From: an uncultured Sulfitobacter sp.
Lineage (GTDB): Bacteria > Pseudomonadota > Alphaproteobacteria > Rhodobacterales > Rhodobacteraceae
Direction of reading: 5' to 3'
Assembly: GCA_947492925.1 (NCBI GenBank)
Contig: CANLOQ010000003.1
Span: forward strand, 496,001-560,000
Length of the DNA stretch: 64,000 nucleotides
Shown here: piece after piece, positions 17,211 through 26,194 of the stretch
Numbering within the stretch: the first letter of the stretch is position 1
Layout of the letters: every line of letters starts with the position of its first letter
The notes under the pieces: model-generated
Database searches by the model: none
The model's input: only the letters and a program-made list of their open reading frames with translations
Told to the model about the DNA's origin: nothing
Made by a program: the position numbers and the translations under genes

Positions 17211-18215
17211 ATGGCACGCAGACAGGCAAGCTCGCAAAAATTCAACGTGGTCATCGTGGGGCAGCAGGGGCGCTTGGCCTACGAAGCGCTGATCTTTGCC
17301 GCCTCATTGCGCGCGTGCAGCCCCGATTTTCAGGGCCGCCTGATTGTCGCCGAACCCCAGCACGGTGTCCTGTGGGAAAACAATCCCACGATCAAAAACG
17401 CCGAAGTTCGCGCGGCCCTTGCCGAATTTGGGGCAGAGATCATTCCGTTTGAAAACAAACACTTTGGTCAGAAATACCCCTACGGAAACAAAATCGAAAT
17501 GCTCAAGGTGCTGCCAAAGGGCGAGCCGTTTGTGTTCTTTGACACTGACACTCTGATCACTGGCGACCTTGCCAGCGTTCCGTTTGATTTCGACCGGCCC
17601 AGCGCATCGCTGCGCCGCGAGGGCACGTGGCCCATTCCGCAAATCTACGGCCCCGGCTATACTGCGCTGTGGAAATCGCTCTATGACAAATTCGGTCTCG
17701 ATTTCGAAAGCAGCCTCGATCTGAGCGAGCCGGATGAATACTGGCGGCGATACCTCTATTTCAACGCGGGCTTTTTCTACTACCGATGTCCGCATGAATT
17801 TGGGGCGCGGTTCTTGCAGTATGCTCTATCCATCCGCGACTCTCCCCCGGTCGAACTGTGCGCGCAGAGCTTTGATCCCTGGCTTGATCAGATTGCCCTG
17901 CCTTTGGTGATCCATAGTCTGGGCGGCGGGCGCGATACCCTGCCACAAGGATATCTGGATGGCTCAGTCAGCTGCCACTACCGGTTTTTGCCCCTGCTTT
18001 ATGCGCGCGAAAGCAATCATGCCATCGACGTGCTCGAAAAGGTGACAGCGCCCAACAAGATCAAAAAGGTGCTCAAGGGATCGAATGCGATCAAACGCAC
18101 GGTCTATCAGGGCCGGGGCCATAAGGTCCGCGCGCTGTTCGATCAGGACAACCTGCCGCGCCGCGAACAGATGATCCGCAACAAGATCAAAAAGAACGGT
18201 TTCTGGATCAGATAG
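17211..18215 (+). CDS. Glycosyltransferase-like protein with a DxD motif
   Basis: 334 residues. A Rossmann-like start (FNVVIVGQQGRLAYEALIFAASL) and a central FVFFDTDTLITGDL match the GT-A fold, where DTD binds the metal and sugar nucleotide. Later NAGFFYYRCP and DPWLDQIALPLVIHSLGG resemble family-8-like acceptor regions. No membrane segment or signal peptide is present, so it would act in the cytoplasm. The ATG at 17211 is chosen because the upstream part of the open frame is of low quality. Donor and acceptor are unknown; no other sugar gene is adjacent. Confidence 0.7.
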   Translation: MARRQASSQKFNVVIVGQQGRLAYEALIFAASLRACSPDFQGRLIVAEPQHGVLWENNPTIKNAEVRAALAEFGAEIIPFENKHFGQKYPYGNKIEMLKVLPKGEPFVFFDTDTLITGDLASVPFDFDRPSASLRREGTWPIPQIYGPGYTALWKSLYDKFGLDFESSLDLSEPDEYWRRYLYFNAGFFYYRCPHEFGARFLQYALSIRDSPPVELCAQSFDPWLDQIALPLVIHSLGGGRDTLPQGYLDGSVSCHYRFLPLLYARESNHAIDVLEKVTAPNKIKKVLKGSNAIKRTVYQGRGHKVRALFDQDNLPRREQMIRNKIKKNGFWIR

Positions 18216-18392
18216 GCGAGCTGGGACGTTCCAAAAGGGACGACGCAGTTGCACATCTTAAGCGCCAGACAAGCAATTGTGATCCGTTGCCCCCGGTGCG
18301 TCATGTTCCCACAGGTCGAAATCCGGGCCAGCAGACTATATGTCATATAGGCAGACGTTGGCTGCCAAAGGACCCGACACAAAGATTGGAGA

Positions 18393-18887
18393 ATGCGCAT
18401 GATACCCAACCTTTTCACCCGTCGCACGATGATCGCAACCGGCAGTGCCGCGGCCCTGACCGGCCTCGCTGGCCCTCTTTCCCCCGCGCGCGCCCAGACG
18501 CTTGCACCTACCCCGTCAATGCGTGGCGGCGCAAATAACTACCGCCCAGGTGCCCCGATTGTTGACCGGATTGGCAACGGCGGGTTCTGGATGACAGGCA
18601 CAGTGCGCCGCGCTGGCGATGGCGCGCCACTTGCGGGCAAGCGCATTCAGATTTGGGCGCATACCACTGAAGGCCACGAGCGTGATCCCCAAAGCCACGG
18701 GGCGACACTGACCGATGAAAATGGCGTCTTCCGCCTTGAGATGCCCCAGATCGTTCCGGCCTTTGGCCAGCCGCACGGGCATCTGGCCTATGACGATCCT
18801 GAATTCCAGACGGTCTTCTTGCGCCCGGTGATGCCCCGTGCCGGGGACACCAGCCTTGAGGCGCATTTCGTTTTGCAGCCTGCCTGA
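18393..18887 (+). CDS. Tat-exported intradiol-dioxygenase-like protein
   Basis: 164 residues. The twin-arginine signal (LFTRRTMIATGSAAALTG, cleavage near ARA-Q) predicts export of a folded, cofactor-bearing protein. The core follows the intradiol ring-cleavage dioxygenase sandwich: APLAGKRIQIWAHTTEGHE, ATLTDENGVFRLEMP, and FGQPHGHLAY, where the two His would bind iron. The first Tyr ligand normally found after the IW.A...G element appears to be His here (EGHE), so activity is uncertain. The next gene starts 18 bases later, suggesting a pair. Confidence 0.75.
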   Translation: MRMIPNLFTRRTMIATGSAAALTGLAGPLSPARAQTLAPTPSMRGGANNYRPGAPIVDRIGNGGFWMTGTVRRAGDGAPLAGKRIQIWAHTTEGHERDPQSHGATLTDENGVFRLEMPQIVPAFGQPHGHLAYDDPEFQTVFLRPVMPRAGDTSLEAHFVLQPA

Positions 18888-18905
18888 CCGGCGCCGCTGC
18901 CCAAG

Positions 18906-19505
18906 ATGCGCAAGGGTCTGATCTGGCTTGGTCTTGCCACCGTCCTTTTGGTGCCGGTCGTCCTGTCGCTCACCAGCCCCCTGCTGGCGTGGCGTACGCC
19001 GGTTTACATCGCTGCGGGCCTCGCTGGTGTGATCGCCTTTGCACTAATGCCGCTTCAGCCTTTGCTGGCAGTGGGGCTTCTGCCCGGTCTGAACGTGGCG
19101 GCGGCACGTCGTATGCACCGCTGGATGGGTGCTGCACTGGTCCTTGCGGTGCTTCTGCATGTGGCTGGCCTTTGGATCACCAGCCCGCCTGACGTGGTCG
19201 ATGCGCTATTGCTCCGCTCTCCCACACCATTTTCTGACTGGGGCGTGGTTGCCATGTGGGCGCTCTTTGTAACCGGTGTGCTGGCGCTGCTGCGCGCGCC
19301 TTTGCAAATCAGATGGCGCATCTGGCGGCTGTGCCATACCGCGCTGTTTGCGGTGATCGTCGTGGGCACGGTGATACATGCCCTGCTGATCGAGGGCACG
19401 ATGGAAACAGTCTCCAAGTCATTGCTGGCGGCGTTGCTGGGCGCAGTAACGCTCTGGGCTGTTGTGCGGCTTCGGGTCTGGACCATGCTGAAGCATAGGC
19501 GCTAA
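18906..19505 (+). CDS. Ferric-reductase-like transmembrane protein
   Basis: 199 residues with six predicted helices in the arrangement of ferric-reductase/cytochrome b domains (as in MsrQ). Candidate haem ligands are the histidines in AARRMHRWMGAALVLAVLLHVAGLW and in RLCHTALFAVIVVGTVIHALL. No FAD/NAD domain is attached. It lies directly after the Tat-exported dioxygenase-like gene; an electron-transfer partnership is an inference from context. Confidence 0.82.
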   Translation: MRKGLIWLGLATVLLVPVVLSLTSPLLAWRTPVYIAAGLAGVIAFALMPLQPLLAVGLLPGLNVAAARRMHRWMGAALVLAVLLHVAGLWITSPPDVVDALLLRSPTPFSDWGVVAMWALFVTGVLALLRAPLQIRWRIWRLCHTALFAVIVVGTVIHALLIEGTMETVSKSLLAALLGAVTLWAVVRLRVWTMLKHRR

Positions 19506-19689
19506 CCGCACTGAATCGCCTGCCACCGGCGCAACATCTGTTCCGTCCTTGCGTCACATAGCGAACATCCAGTCTTGTCCACAGCGTCCAGACACACCGG
19601 TGTCCCTGATGGCGCGCATTGGCTTGTCTGCCTTTGACCATTGCCTTAACGATGGCGCACCCCCATCCGGCATGACCAAGGAGACCCCG

Positions 19690-20979
19690 ATGAGCGATAC
19701 AACCTACGGCTTTGACACCCTGCAAATTCACGCAGGTGCCCGCCCTGACCCCGCAACCGGTTCGCGCCAGACACCGATCTACCAGACAACAGCCTATGTC
19801 TTCCGCGACGCAGACCACGCGGCGGCGCTCTTTAACCTTCAGGAAGTCGGATTTATCTACTCCCGCCTGACCAACCCGACGGTTGCTGTTTTGCAGGAAC
19901 GCATCGCCACCCTTGAAGGGGGTGTGGGTGCCGTGTGCTGCTCTTCCGGTCACGCGGCCCAGATCATGGCGCTGTTCCCGCTGATGGGTCCGGGCAAGAA
20001 TATCGTCGCCTCCACCCGTCTTTACGGTGGCACGGTCACGCAGTTCAGCCACACGATCAAACGCTTTGGCTGGGAATGCAAATTCGTTGACTTCGACGAT
20101 CTGGATGCTGTGAAAGACGCGATTGATGACAACACCCGCGCCGTGTTTGGCGAAGCGATTGCAAACCCCGGCGGCTATATCATGGACGTGCGCGCCATTG
20201 CGGATATCGCGGATGCGGCTGAAATTCCGCTTATTATCGACAACACAACCGCGACCCCCTTCCTCGTGCGCCCCATCGAACACGGTGCCACGCTGGTGGT
20301 ACATTCAACCACCAAATACCTGACCGGCAACGGCACGGTCACCGGCGGCTGCGTGGTGGATTCAGGCAAATTCGACTGGTCCGCGAATGACAAATTCCCC
20401 TCCCTCAGCCAGCCTGAACCGGCCTACCACGGGCTGAAGTTTCACGAGACATTTGGCAATCTGGCCTTTACCTTCCACGGAATCGCCATTGGTCTGCGCG
20501 ATTTGGGCATGACAATGAATCCGCAGGCGGCGCACTACACGCTGATGGGCACCGAAACGCTGTCGCTTCGCATGGAGCGGCACGTGGAAAACGCCAAAAA
20601 GATTGCGGAATGGCTGGAAAAAGACGACCGCATCGAAAAGGTCACCTACGCGGGGCTGAAATCCTCCCCCTACTATGACCGCGTTGCCAAGGTTTGCCCC
20701 AAGGGGGCGGGCGCGTTGTTCACCGTCTCGGTCAAGGGCGGCTATGATGCCTGTGTCAAGCTGGTCAACGCCCTGGAAATCTTCAGCCACGTCGCCAACC
20801 TCGGTGATGCGCGCAGCCTTGTGATTCACTCAGCCTCCACCACACACCGCCAGCTTTCGCCCGAACAGCAGGAAGCTGCGGGCGCGGGTCAGAACGTGGT
20901 GCGCCTGTCCATCGGAACAGAGGATGCCGATGATCTGATTGCCGATCTCGATCAGGCGCTGAGCAAGGCGTCGGCCTGA
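19690..20979 (+). CDS. metY: O-acetylhomoserine sulfhydrylase (PLP enzyme)
   Basis: 429 residues of the Cys/Met-metabolism PLP family. It makes homocysteine from O-acetylhomoserine and sulfide. Characteristic segments are FDTLQIHAGARPDPATGSR, YSRLTNPTVAVLQERIA, the lysine that binds PLP in VVHSTTKYLTGNG, and LVIHSASTTHRQL near the end. The length and FDTLQIHAG start fit MetY rather than cystathionine lyases. AAGGAGA precedes the ATG at 19690; the frame is open further upstream. I found no SAM-II or SAM/SAH riboswitch signature in the upstream 190 bases. Confidence 0.94.
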   Translation: MSDTTYGFDTLQIHAGARPDPATGSRQTPIYQTTAYVFRDADHAAALFNLQEVGFIYSRLTNPTVAVLQERIATLEGGVGAVCCSSGHAAQIMALFPLMGPGKNIVASTRLYGGTVTQFSHTIKRFGWECKFVDFDDLDAVKDAIDDNTRAVFGEAIANPGGYIMDVRAIADIADAAEIPLIIDNTTATPFLVRPIEHGATLVVHSTTKYLTGNGTVTGGCVVDSGKFDWSANDKFPSLSQPEPAYHGLKFHETFGNLAFTFHGIAIGLRDLGMTMNPQAAHYTLMGTETLSLRMERHVENAKKIAEWLEKDDRIEKVTYAGLKSSPYYDRVAKVCPKGAGALFTVSVKGGYDACVKLVNALEIFSHVANLGDARSLVIHSASTTHRQLSPEQQEAAGAGQNVVRLSIGTEDADDLIADLDQALSKASA

Positions 20980-21020
20980 CGCACCTACCTAGGGGACGCC
21001 TGAGCGCGTTCCGCACAATC

Positions 21021-21055
21021 GGGCGTGGCGGGTGACAGCCTGCCGCGCCCCTTTT
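21021..21055 (+). terminator. Rho-independent terminator after metY
   Basis: GGGCGTGGCGGG and CCTGCCGCGCCC pair (two wobbles) around a 6-base loop and run into CTTTTC, about 40 bases after metY. Confidence 0.8.
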
Positions 21056-21134
21056 CATACGCCGGAGCACGCGCTATTCTTTAACCAATAGGCAGGTATG
21101 TTTGCCCGCCCTCCTTTGTGTCAAAGTTGTAGCG

Positions 21135-23633
21135 ATGAAGCCCAGTTTCGCCCTTTCACTTTCCTTTGACGGCATTCGCCTGCTGCACCGCGCGGCCGGC
21201 GGATGGCGTGTGGTGGGCGATGTCGGGCTGGACAGTACTGATCTGGCGGGCGAGCTGGCGATGCTGCGCAAAACCGCCACCTCGCTTGAGCCGGGTGGCC
21301 TGCGGACAAAGGTGCTTTTGCCGAAAGAACAGGTTAAATACCTTTCTATTGATACGCCAGACATGGATGAAAGCGCGCGCCGGGCGGCGGCGACCATCGC
21401 GCTGGACGGGGCCACACCCTATGCGGTGGACGATCTGGCCTTTGATATCAGCGCTGAAGGGGACCGCACACATATCGCCGCAGTCGCGCGCGAAACACTG
21501 GCCGAGGCCGAGGGCTTTGCCAGCGATCACCGTTTCAATCCGGTCAGCTTTGCCACCATTCCGGGGGATGAAACCTATCTGGGCGAACCGTTCTTTGGCG
21601 TAACCTCTGCCGCCGCTGACCTTCTGGAAGACGGTGAAACTGTCACGCCGGATGGCATTGCCGTGGTTGTCATCGGCGATATCACGCCGCCTGACGGGCC
21701 GGTTGCAACGGCCGAGGATACGGTTCAATCTGAGAATCCCGATCCAGCGCCACCGCCCCTAACAGTGCCGGACGCGAAGACAGACCCCGCCCCAGACACC
21801 AGCACCGATACCACCTCCAAGGAACCCGCAGCGGAACCTCAGGAAGATCCGATTGCCCCCGCACCCGTTGCGGAGACCCCCGCCGCACAGGCACCGGATG
21901 CCCCCGGTAAGGTGGAACCGGTCGAAGCAGCGCCGATTGAGACAAAACCTCAGATCATAGAACCGCAGGCCCCGCCGCCAGAAGCGACAGTGTCTTTCTC
22001 CAGCCGCCGGGCGGAGGCATCTGCGGCCCCGGCACTTGCAGGTGTCACGCGCACAGGCCCACAGCCAGCGCGCCCCGAAAGCTCGGTAACGTCGCCGACA
22101 ATAGACATCGCACCCGAAGCTGCACCGGCACCGCCAGCCCCCGAAACAGCCCCCGCAGCAGAGGTCGAGGCACCAAAGGCACCCGCAGAAAAAACAGGCT
22201 TTCTCAGCCGCCGCCGCTCTTCGGCCAAAAAAGCTGCGCCGCCCATCGCCGCTCCCGTGCCAGAGCTTCCTGAAGCGGACGGCTCTGAACAGGACCGCAT
22301 GACCGTCTTCGGCGCGCGCAAGGCGCAAGTCGGCGGCAAACCACGCTTTCTGGGGCTGATCCTGACCGCCGCATTGTTGGTCTTTTTGGCCGGTGTGGCG
22401 GCATGGGCGTCGGTGTTTCTGGACGACGGCATCAGCCTGTCCCGGCTTTTCGGAGATCGTGACCCAAAGACAACCGCGACCGCCCCGGCAGAATCCGACC
22501 CCTCTGTCACCGCTGAACCGGGTGTTCAGGTTGCCAGCCTTGAACCCACACTCAGCGAGGAAGACGCCGCCGTGCTTGATGCGCTGCGCGACCCGGTACA
22601 GCCCGCACCTCCGCCTGACATTTCGCAGGCGGAGCTGGAGGCCAAATATGCGGCCACCGGTATATGGCCGCGCGCGCCGCAAGTACCGCCTGACCCCGCA
22701 GGGCTGGTCGATATCGACGACCTCTATATCACCAGCATTGACCCGGTCAGCACCGCGTCCGATGCGCTGGCCTTGCCTGCCGCAACCGCGTTTGACACCG
22801 ACACCGTGCTGGCCTCCGTCTCATCGCCCGCCGCCGCCGGTACGGTCTTTGCGCTTGATGCCAACGGGCTGGTTATCCCCACGGTGCAGGGCGCACTGAG
22901 CCCCGAAGGGTTTACCGTCTTTCGCGGTGCGCCGCCGCTGGTGCCCCCCGCCACCCCAACCCGCTTTCAGTCAGAACCAGAGGACACGGCGATCCGCTCG
23001 GCCCTTGCTGCGGCGCGGCCACAGCCACGGCCCGCCGGTCTGGTGGAAAACTCCGAACGCGCGCAGCTGGGCGGGTTGACCCGCAGCGAGCTGGCCACCT
23101 ACCGCCCGGCCCTGCGCCCGCAATCGCTGCAACAACAGGCAGAGCAGGCAGCGCCCGCCGATCCCCCCGAACCTATCGCAACCGATGGGGCGGTGGCCCT
23201 AGCGTTGACGACACCCTCACCGTTCGAAAATGCGACCAAACGCGCGGCTCAGGCATCGCTGCGCCCCGACACCCGCCCGCGCAACTTTTCGCGGATCGTC
23301 CAGCGCGCGCAGCGCAACGCGGAAAAAGAGGAAGTGCGGGTCGCCAGCGCCGCAACGATTGCACCGCGTACCGTTGCACCGAAAATCCCGTCAAAGACAT
23401 CGGTGGCCAAACAGGCAACGGTGCGCAATGCGCTGAACCTGCGCAAGGTCAATCTGATTGGGGTATACGGCAAACCGTCAAGCCGCCGTGCATTGGTCCG
23501 GCTGGGCAATGGACGCTACAAAAAGGTTGAAGTCGGTGACCGGATCGACGGTGGCCGCGTTTCCGCCATCGGAGAGGGCGAGCTGCGCTATACCAAACGT
23601 GGCCGGAACCTTGTCCTAAAAATGCCGCGCTAA
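21135..23633 (+). CDS. Large bitopic protein resembling a GspL/PilM-like plus PilP/GspC-like fusion
   Basis: 832 residues. Residues 1-190 (MKPSFALSLSFDGIRLL..., LLPKEQVKYLSIDTP, ATPYAVDDLAFDISAEGD, VARETLAEAE) resemble the actin-like cytoplasmic domain of GspL/PilM-type proteins. Residues ~190-400 are Pro/Ala-rich and probably unstructured. One membrane helix follows (~404-425, FLGLILTAALLVFLAGVAAW), then a long low-complexity periplasmic region. The last 70 residues (LRKVNLIGVYGKPSSRRALVRLGNGRYKKVEVGD...) match the beta-rich layout of PilP/GspC homology domains. The assignment is structural intuition, not a proven family. No pilus or secretion genes are adjacent. The ATG at 21135 replaces an upstream start with no merit. 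Confidence 0.72.
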   Translation: MKPSFALSLSFDGIRLLHRAAGGWRVVGDVGLDSTDLAGELAMLRKTATSLEPGGLRTKVLLPKEQVKYLSIDTPDMDESARRAAATIALDGATPYAVDDLAFDISAEGDRTHIAAVARETLAEAEGFASDHRFNPVSFATIPGDETYLGEPFFGVTSAAADLLEDGETVTPDGIAVVVIGDITPPDGPVATAEDTVQSENPDPAPPPLTVPDAKTDPAPDTSTDTTSKEPAAEPQEDPIAPAPVAETPAAQAPDAPGKVEPVEAAPIETKPQIIEPQAPPPEATVSFSSRRAEASAAPALAGVTRTGPQPARPESSVTSPTIDIAPEAAPAPPAPETAPAAEVEAPKAPAEKTGFLSRRRSSAKKAAPPIAAPVPELPEADGSEQDRMTVFGARKAQVGGKPRFLGLILTAALLVFLAGVAAWASVFLDDGISLSRLFGDRDPKTTATAPAESDPSVTAEPGVQVASLEPTLSEEDAAVLDALRDPVQPAPPPDISQAELEAKYAATGIWPRAPQVPPDPAGLVDIDDLYITSIDPVSTASDALALPAATAFDTDTVLASVSSPAAAGTVFALDANGLVIPTVQGALSPEGFTVFRGAPPLVPPATPTRFQSEPEDTAIRSALAAARPQPRPAGLVENSERAQLGGLTRSELATYRPALRPQSLQQQAEQAAPADPPEPIATDGAVALALTTPSPFENATKRAAQASLRPDTRPRNFSRIVQRAQRNAEKEEVRVASAATIAPRTVAPKIPSKTSVAKQATVRNALNLRKVNLIGVYGKPSSRRALVRLGNGRYKKVEVGDRIDGGRVSAIGEGELRYTKRGRNLVLKMPR

Positions 23634-23745
23634 GCATTCTGCCCCTTTGACATGCGGGTTTTGGCCCGTGGCACTGGAAACACTGCCGGATTTCGCGCAT
23701 CCTTTGGCCAACTGATGCATCTTTTGCGCGCAAAGGCCCCGGACC

Positions 23746-24201
23746 ATGCTTGACGATACTGACTACCGCCTGCTGACCGCCCTTCAGCAGAACGCGCACC
23801 TGACGGCGCAGGAACTTGGGGCGCTTTTGCATCTGTCTGCATCGCAGGCCGGACGCCGACGTCAGAGGCTTGAGGCCGAAGGCTATATCACCGGATATAC
23901 CGCGCGGCTGGATCCGCGTCGGCTCGGGCTGAATGTGCAAGGGTTTGTGCAGGTCCATCTGGGCACCCACGCCCCCGATCATGCAAAGCGTTTCGTCCAA
24001 TTGATCGCCACCCGTCCCGAGATCGTGAGCGCGTGGACAATGACAGGGGATGCGGATTATCTGCTGCGTGTCTATTGTGATGATCTGCCTCATCTGAACA
24101 GGCTGATTCACGAAGTGTTGCTGCCACATCCGGCCGTTGCACGAGTTCAAAGCCAGATCGTGATGGACCAACCCAAACGTGACGGACCGCTGCCCACCTA
24201 A
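23746..24201 (+). CDS. Lrp/AsnC-family transcriptional regulator
   Basis: 151 residues. The N-terminal winged HTH (LDDTDYRLLTALQQNAHLTAQELGALLHLSASQAGRRRQRLEAEGYITGY) is followed by the RAM effector domain (VQVHLGTHAPDHAKRFVQLIATRPEIVSAWTMTGDADYLLRVYCDDL). The family binds amino acids and regulates transport and catabolism genes. It precedes the Kef-type antiporter gene by 55 bases in the same direction, but no target can be named. Confidence 0.95.
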   Translation: MLDDTDYRLLTALQQNAHLTAQELGALLHLSASQAGRRRQRLEAEGYITGYTARLDPRRLGLNVQGFVQVHLGTHAPDHAKRFVQLIATRPEIVSAWTMTGDADYLLRVYCDDLPHLNRLIHEVLLPHPAVARVQSQIVMDQPKRDGPLPT

Positions 24202-24256
24202 ACGTGGCGGAACATCGCAAATCCCGCGCGTCTGACGCGCCTCTGAAAGGACCGAC

Positions 24257-26173
24257 ATGGAAGGTTTCCTGTTCCAAGCCTCGATCTATCTGGCCGCAGC
24301 GGTCATTGCGGTGCCCATCGCGGCCCGGCTGGGGCTCGGGTCCGTGCTGGGCTATCTGGCCGCGGGTATTCTGATCGGTCCCGTCCTGGGGCTTGTCGGG
24401 TCAGAAACAAAGGATCTTCAGCACTTCGCCGAATTTGGCGTCGTGATGATGCTGTTTCTCATTGGGCTGGAGCTTGAACCGCGCGCCCTTTGGGACATGC
24501 GCCACCGGCTGCTGGGACTGGGCGGATTGCAGGTGGTGCTGTCGACGGCTGCGCTGATGGGCATCGCGATGGCCTATAACCAGCCTTGGAATGTGGCGCT
24601 GGCCGTGGGTCTGACGCTGGCGCTTTCGTCAACTGCGATCGTCTTGCAAACGCTGTCGGAAAAGAACCTGATGCAGACGGGTGGTGGTCGATCGGTGTTT
24701 TCCGTGCTGCTGACGCAAGACATTGCGGTGATCCCCATCCTCGCGCTCTTGCCCCTTCTGGCAATCTCGACCGTCGGGGGCGTGATGCCGGATGGGTCGA
24801 TTTCGATCAATACCGAGGAAGTGCAATCCGCCCATGATGCCTCGGGCGGGCACCACGGTCCTGCCGCAGCAGAGGCCGCGTTTGATTTCGTACAAAGCCT
24901 GCCGGGCTGGGGCGTCACTCTGGTCACATTGGGCGCGGTCGCCGCGATCATCATATTGGGTGTCTTTTTTACCCGGCCTGTCTTTCGGTTCATCCATTCC
25001 GCCAAGCTGCGCGAAATGTACACCGCCCTGGCCCTTCTGATCGTTGTTGGCATCTCTTTTCTGATGATGCTGGTGGGCCTGTCACCCGCGCTGGGGGCTT
25101 TTCTTGCCGGTGTGGTTCTGGCCAGCTCTGAGTTCCGGCACGAGCTTGAGACCGACCTGGAACCCTTCAAGGGGCTGCTCTTGGGGCTGTTTTTCATCAC
25201 CGTGGGGGCCGGCATCAATTTTGAGCTGCTCTTTGCCGACGCGATTATCATTCTTGGCATGGCGCTTTTGGTGATCATCGTCAAAGGGGTCATCCTGTTT
25301 GGTCTGGCCCGGCTTTTCAAACTGCGTGGACGCGACCAATGGCTTTTTGCGCTGGGGCTTGCACAGGCCGGTGAATTTGGCTTCGTCCTCGTCAGCTTTT
25401 CCGTTGCGACCGGCGTGATGCCCAACGCCGTGGCAGAAACGCTGCTGCTGGTGATCGCGCTGTCGATGCTGATCACGCCGCTGTTGTTCATCCTCTATGA
25501 CCAGATCAGCAAACGCAGCGAAGAGATCGAGGGGCCGCTCAACCCCGATGAGATTGATGAAGAAGGGCCCGTTATCATCGCAGGCATCGGGCGGTTCGGC
25601 CAGATTGTAAACCGGCTGGTGCAGGCAAGCGGGTTTCAGACTGTCGTGCTGGACCATAACCCGCAAACCATCGCAGTGATGCGGCGGTTCGGGTTCAAGG
25701 CGTTTTTGGGGGATCCGACGCGCCCCGATATTCTGCGCAAAGCCGGGTTAAAGGAGGCGCGCGTGCTGGTGGTGGCTTTGGATGATCAGAAATCAGCGCT
25801 GGAACTGATCGCCTACGCCCGCAAGGAACGGCCCGATCTGCACATCATCTCGCGGGCCCATGACAGAACCGATGTGTACCGCCAGTACCGTGCAGGGGCC
25901 GATGACATCGTGCGCGAGATGTTTGACAGTTCTCTGAGAGCGGGACGTTACGTACTTGAAAAGATGGGGCTTTCCGACTTCGAAGCCCATGAGGCCGAGA
26001 AGATGTTCTATGAACACGACCGCATGTCGGTGCGCGAACTGGCCGCGCTCTGGCGCCCGGATGTGGAACCGGCGGCCAATAAGGAATACGTGGCCCGCGC
26101 CAAGGAACTGCAAAAAGACCTTGAGACGGCCTTCCTAAACCGGGGCGATGAAGACGAGAAAAAGCGCGCCTGA
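24257..26173 (+). CDS. Kef-type monovalent cation:proton antiporter (CPA2) with TrkA-N domain
   Basis: 638 residues. Residues 1-410 carry about twelve membrane helices with the CPA2 signatures GSVLGYLAAGILIGP, LFLIGLELEP, QDIAVIPILALLP and LGAFLAGVVLASSEFRHELE. A cytoplasmic RCK/TrkA-N domain follows with the NAD-binding loop VIIAGIGRFGQIVNRLV. Kef systems extrude K+ in exchange for H+ and protect against electrophiles. No KefF/KefG partner is adjacent. A 35-residue His/Ala-rich loop between helices (~residues 175-210) is unusual. KefB or KefC cannot be decided by reading. Confidence 0.94.
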   Translation: MEGFLFQASIYLAAAVIAVPIAARLGLGSVLGYLAAGILIGPVLGLVGSETKDLQHFAEFGVVMMLFLIGLELEPRALWDMRHRLLGLGGLQVVLSTAALMGIAMAYNQPWNVALAVGLTLALSSTAIVLQTLSEKNLMQTGGGRSVFSVLLTQDIAVIPILALLPLLAISTVGGVMPDGSISINTEEVQSAHDASGGHHGPAAAEAAFDFVQSLPGWGVTLVTLGAVAAIIILGVFFTRPVFRFIHSAKLREMYTALALLIVVGISFLMMLVGLSPALGAFLAGVVLASSEFRHELETDLEPFKGLLLGLFFITVGAGINFELLFADAIIILGMALLVIIVKGVILFGLARLFKLRGRDQWLFALGLAQAGEFGFVLVSFSVATGVMPNAVAETLLLVIALSMLITPLLFILYDQISKRSEEIEGPLNPDEIDEEGPVIIAGIGRFGQIVNRLVQASGFQTVVLDHNPQTIAVMRRFGFKAFLGDPTRPDILRKAGLKEARVLVVALDDQKSALELIAYARKERPDLHIISRAHDRTDVYRQYRAGADDIVREMFDSSLRAGRYVLEKMGLSDFEAHEAEKMFYEHDRMSVRELAALWRPDVEPAANKEYVARAKELQKDLETAFLNRGDEDEKKRA

Positions 26174-26194
26174 ACGCGCAGGCCGTGCGGTGCG

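Noticed and set aside
19506-19689. Possible SAM-II or SAM/SAH riboswitch upstream of metY
   Set aside because: I looked for the conserved cores of both and saw neither; a covariance search would settle it.
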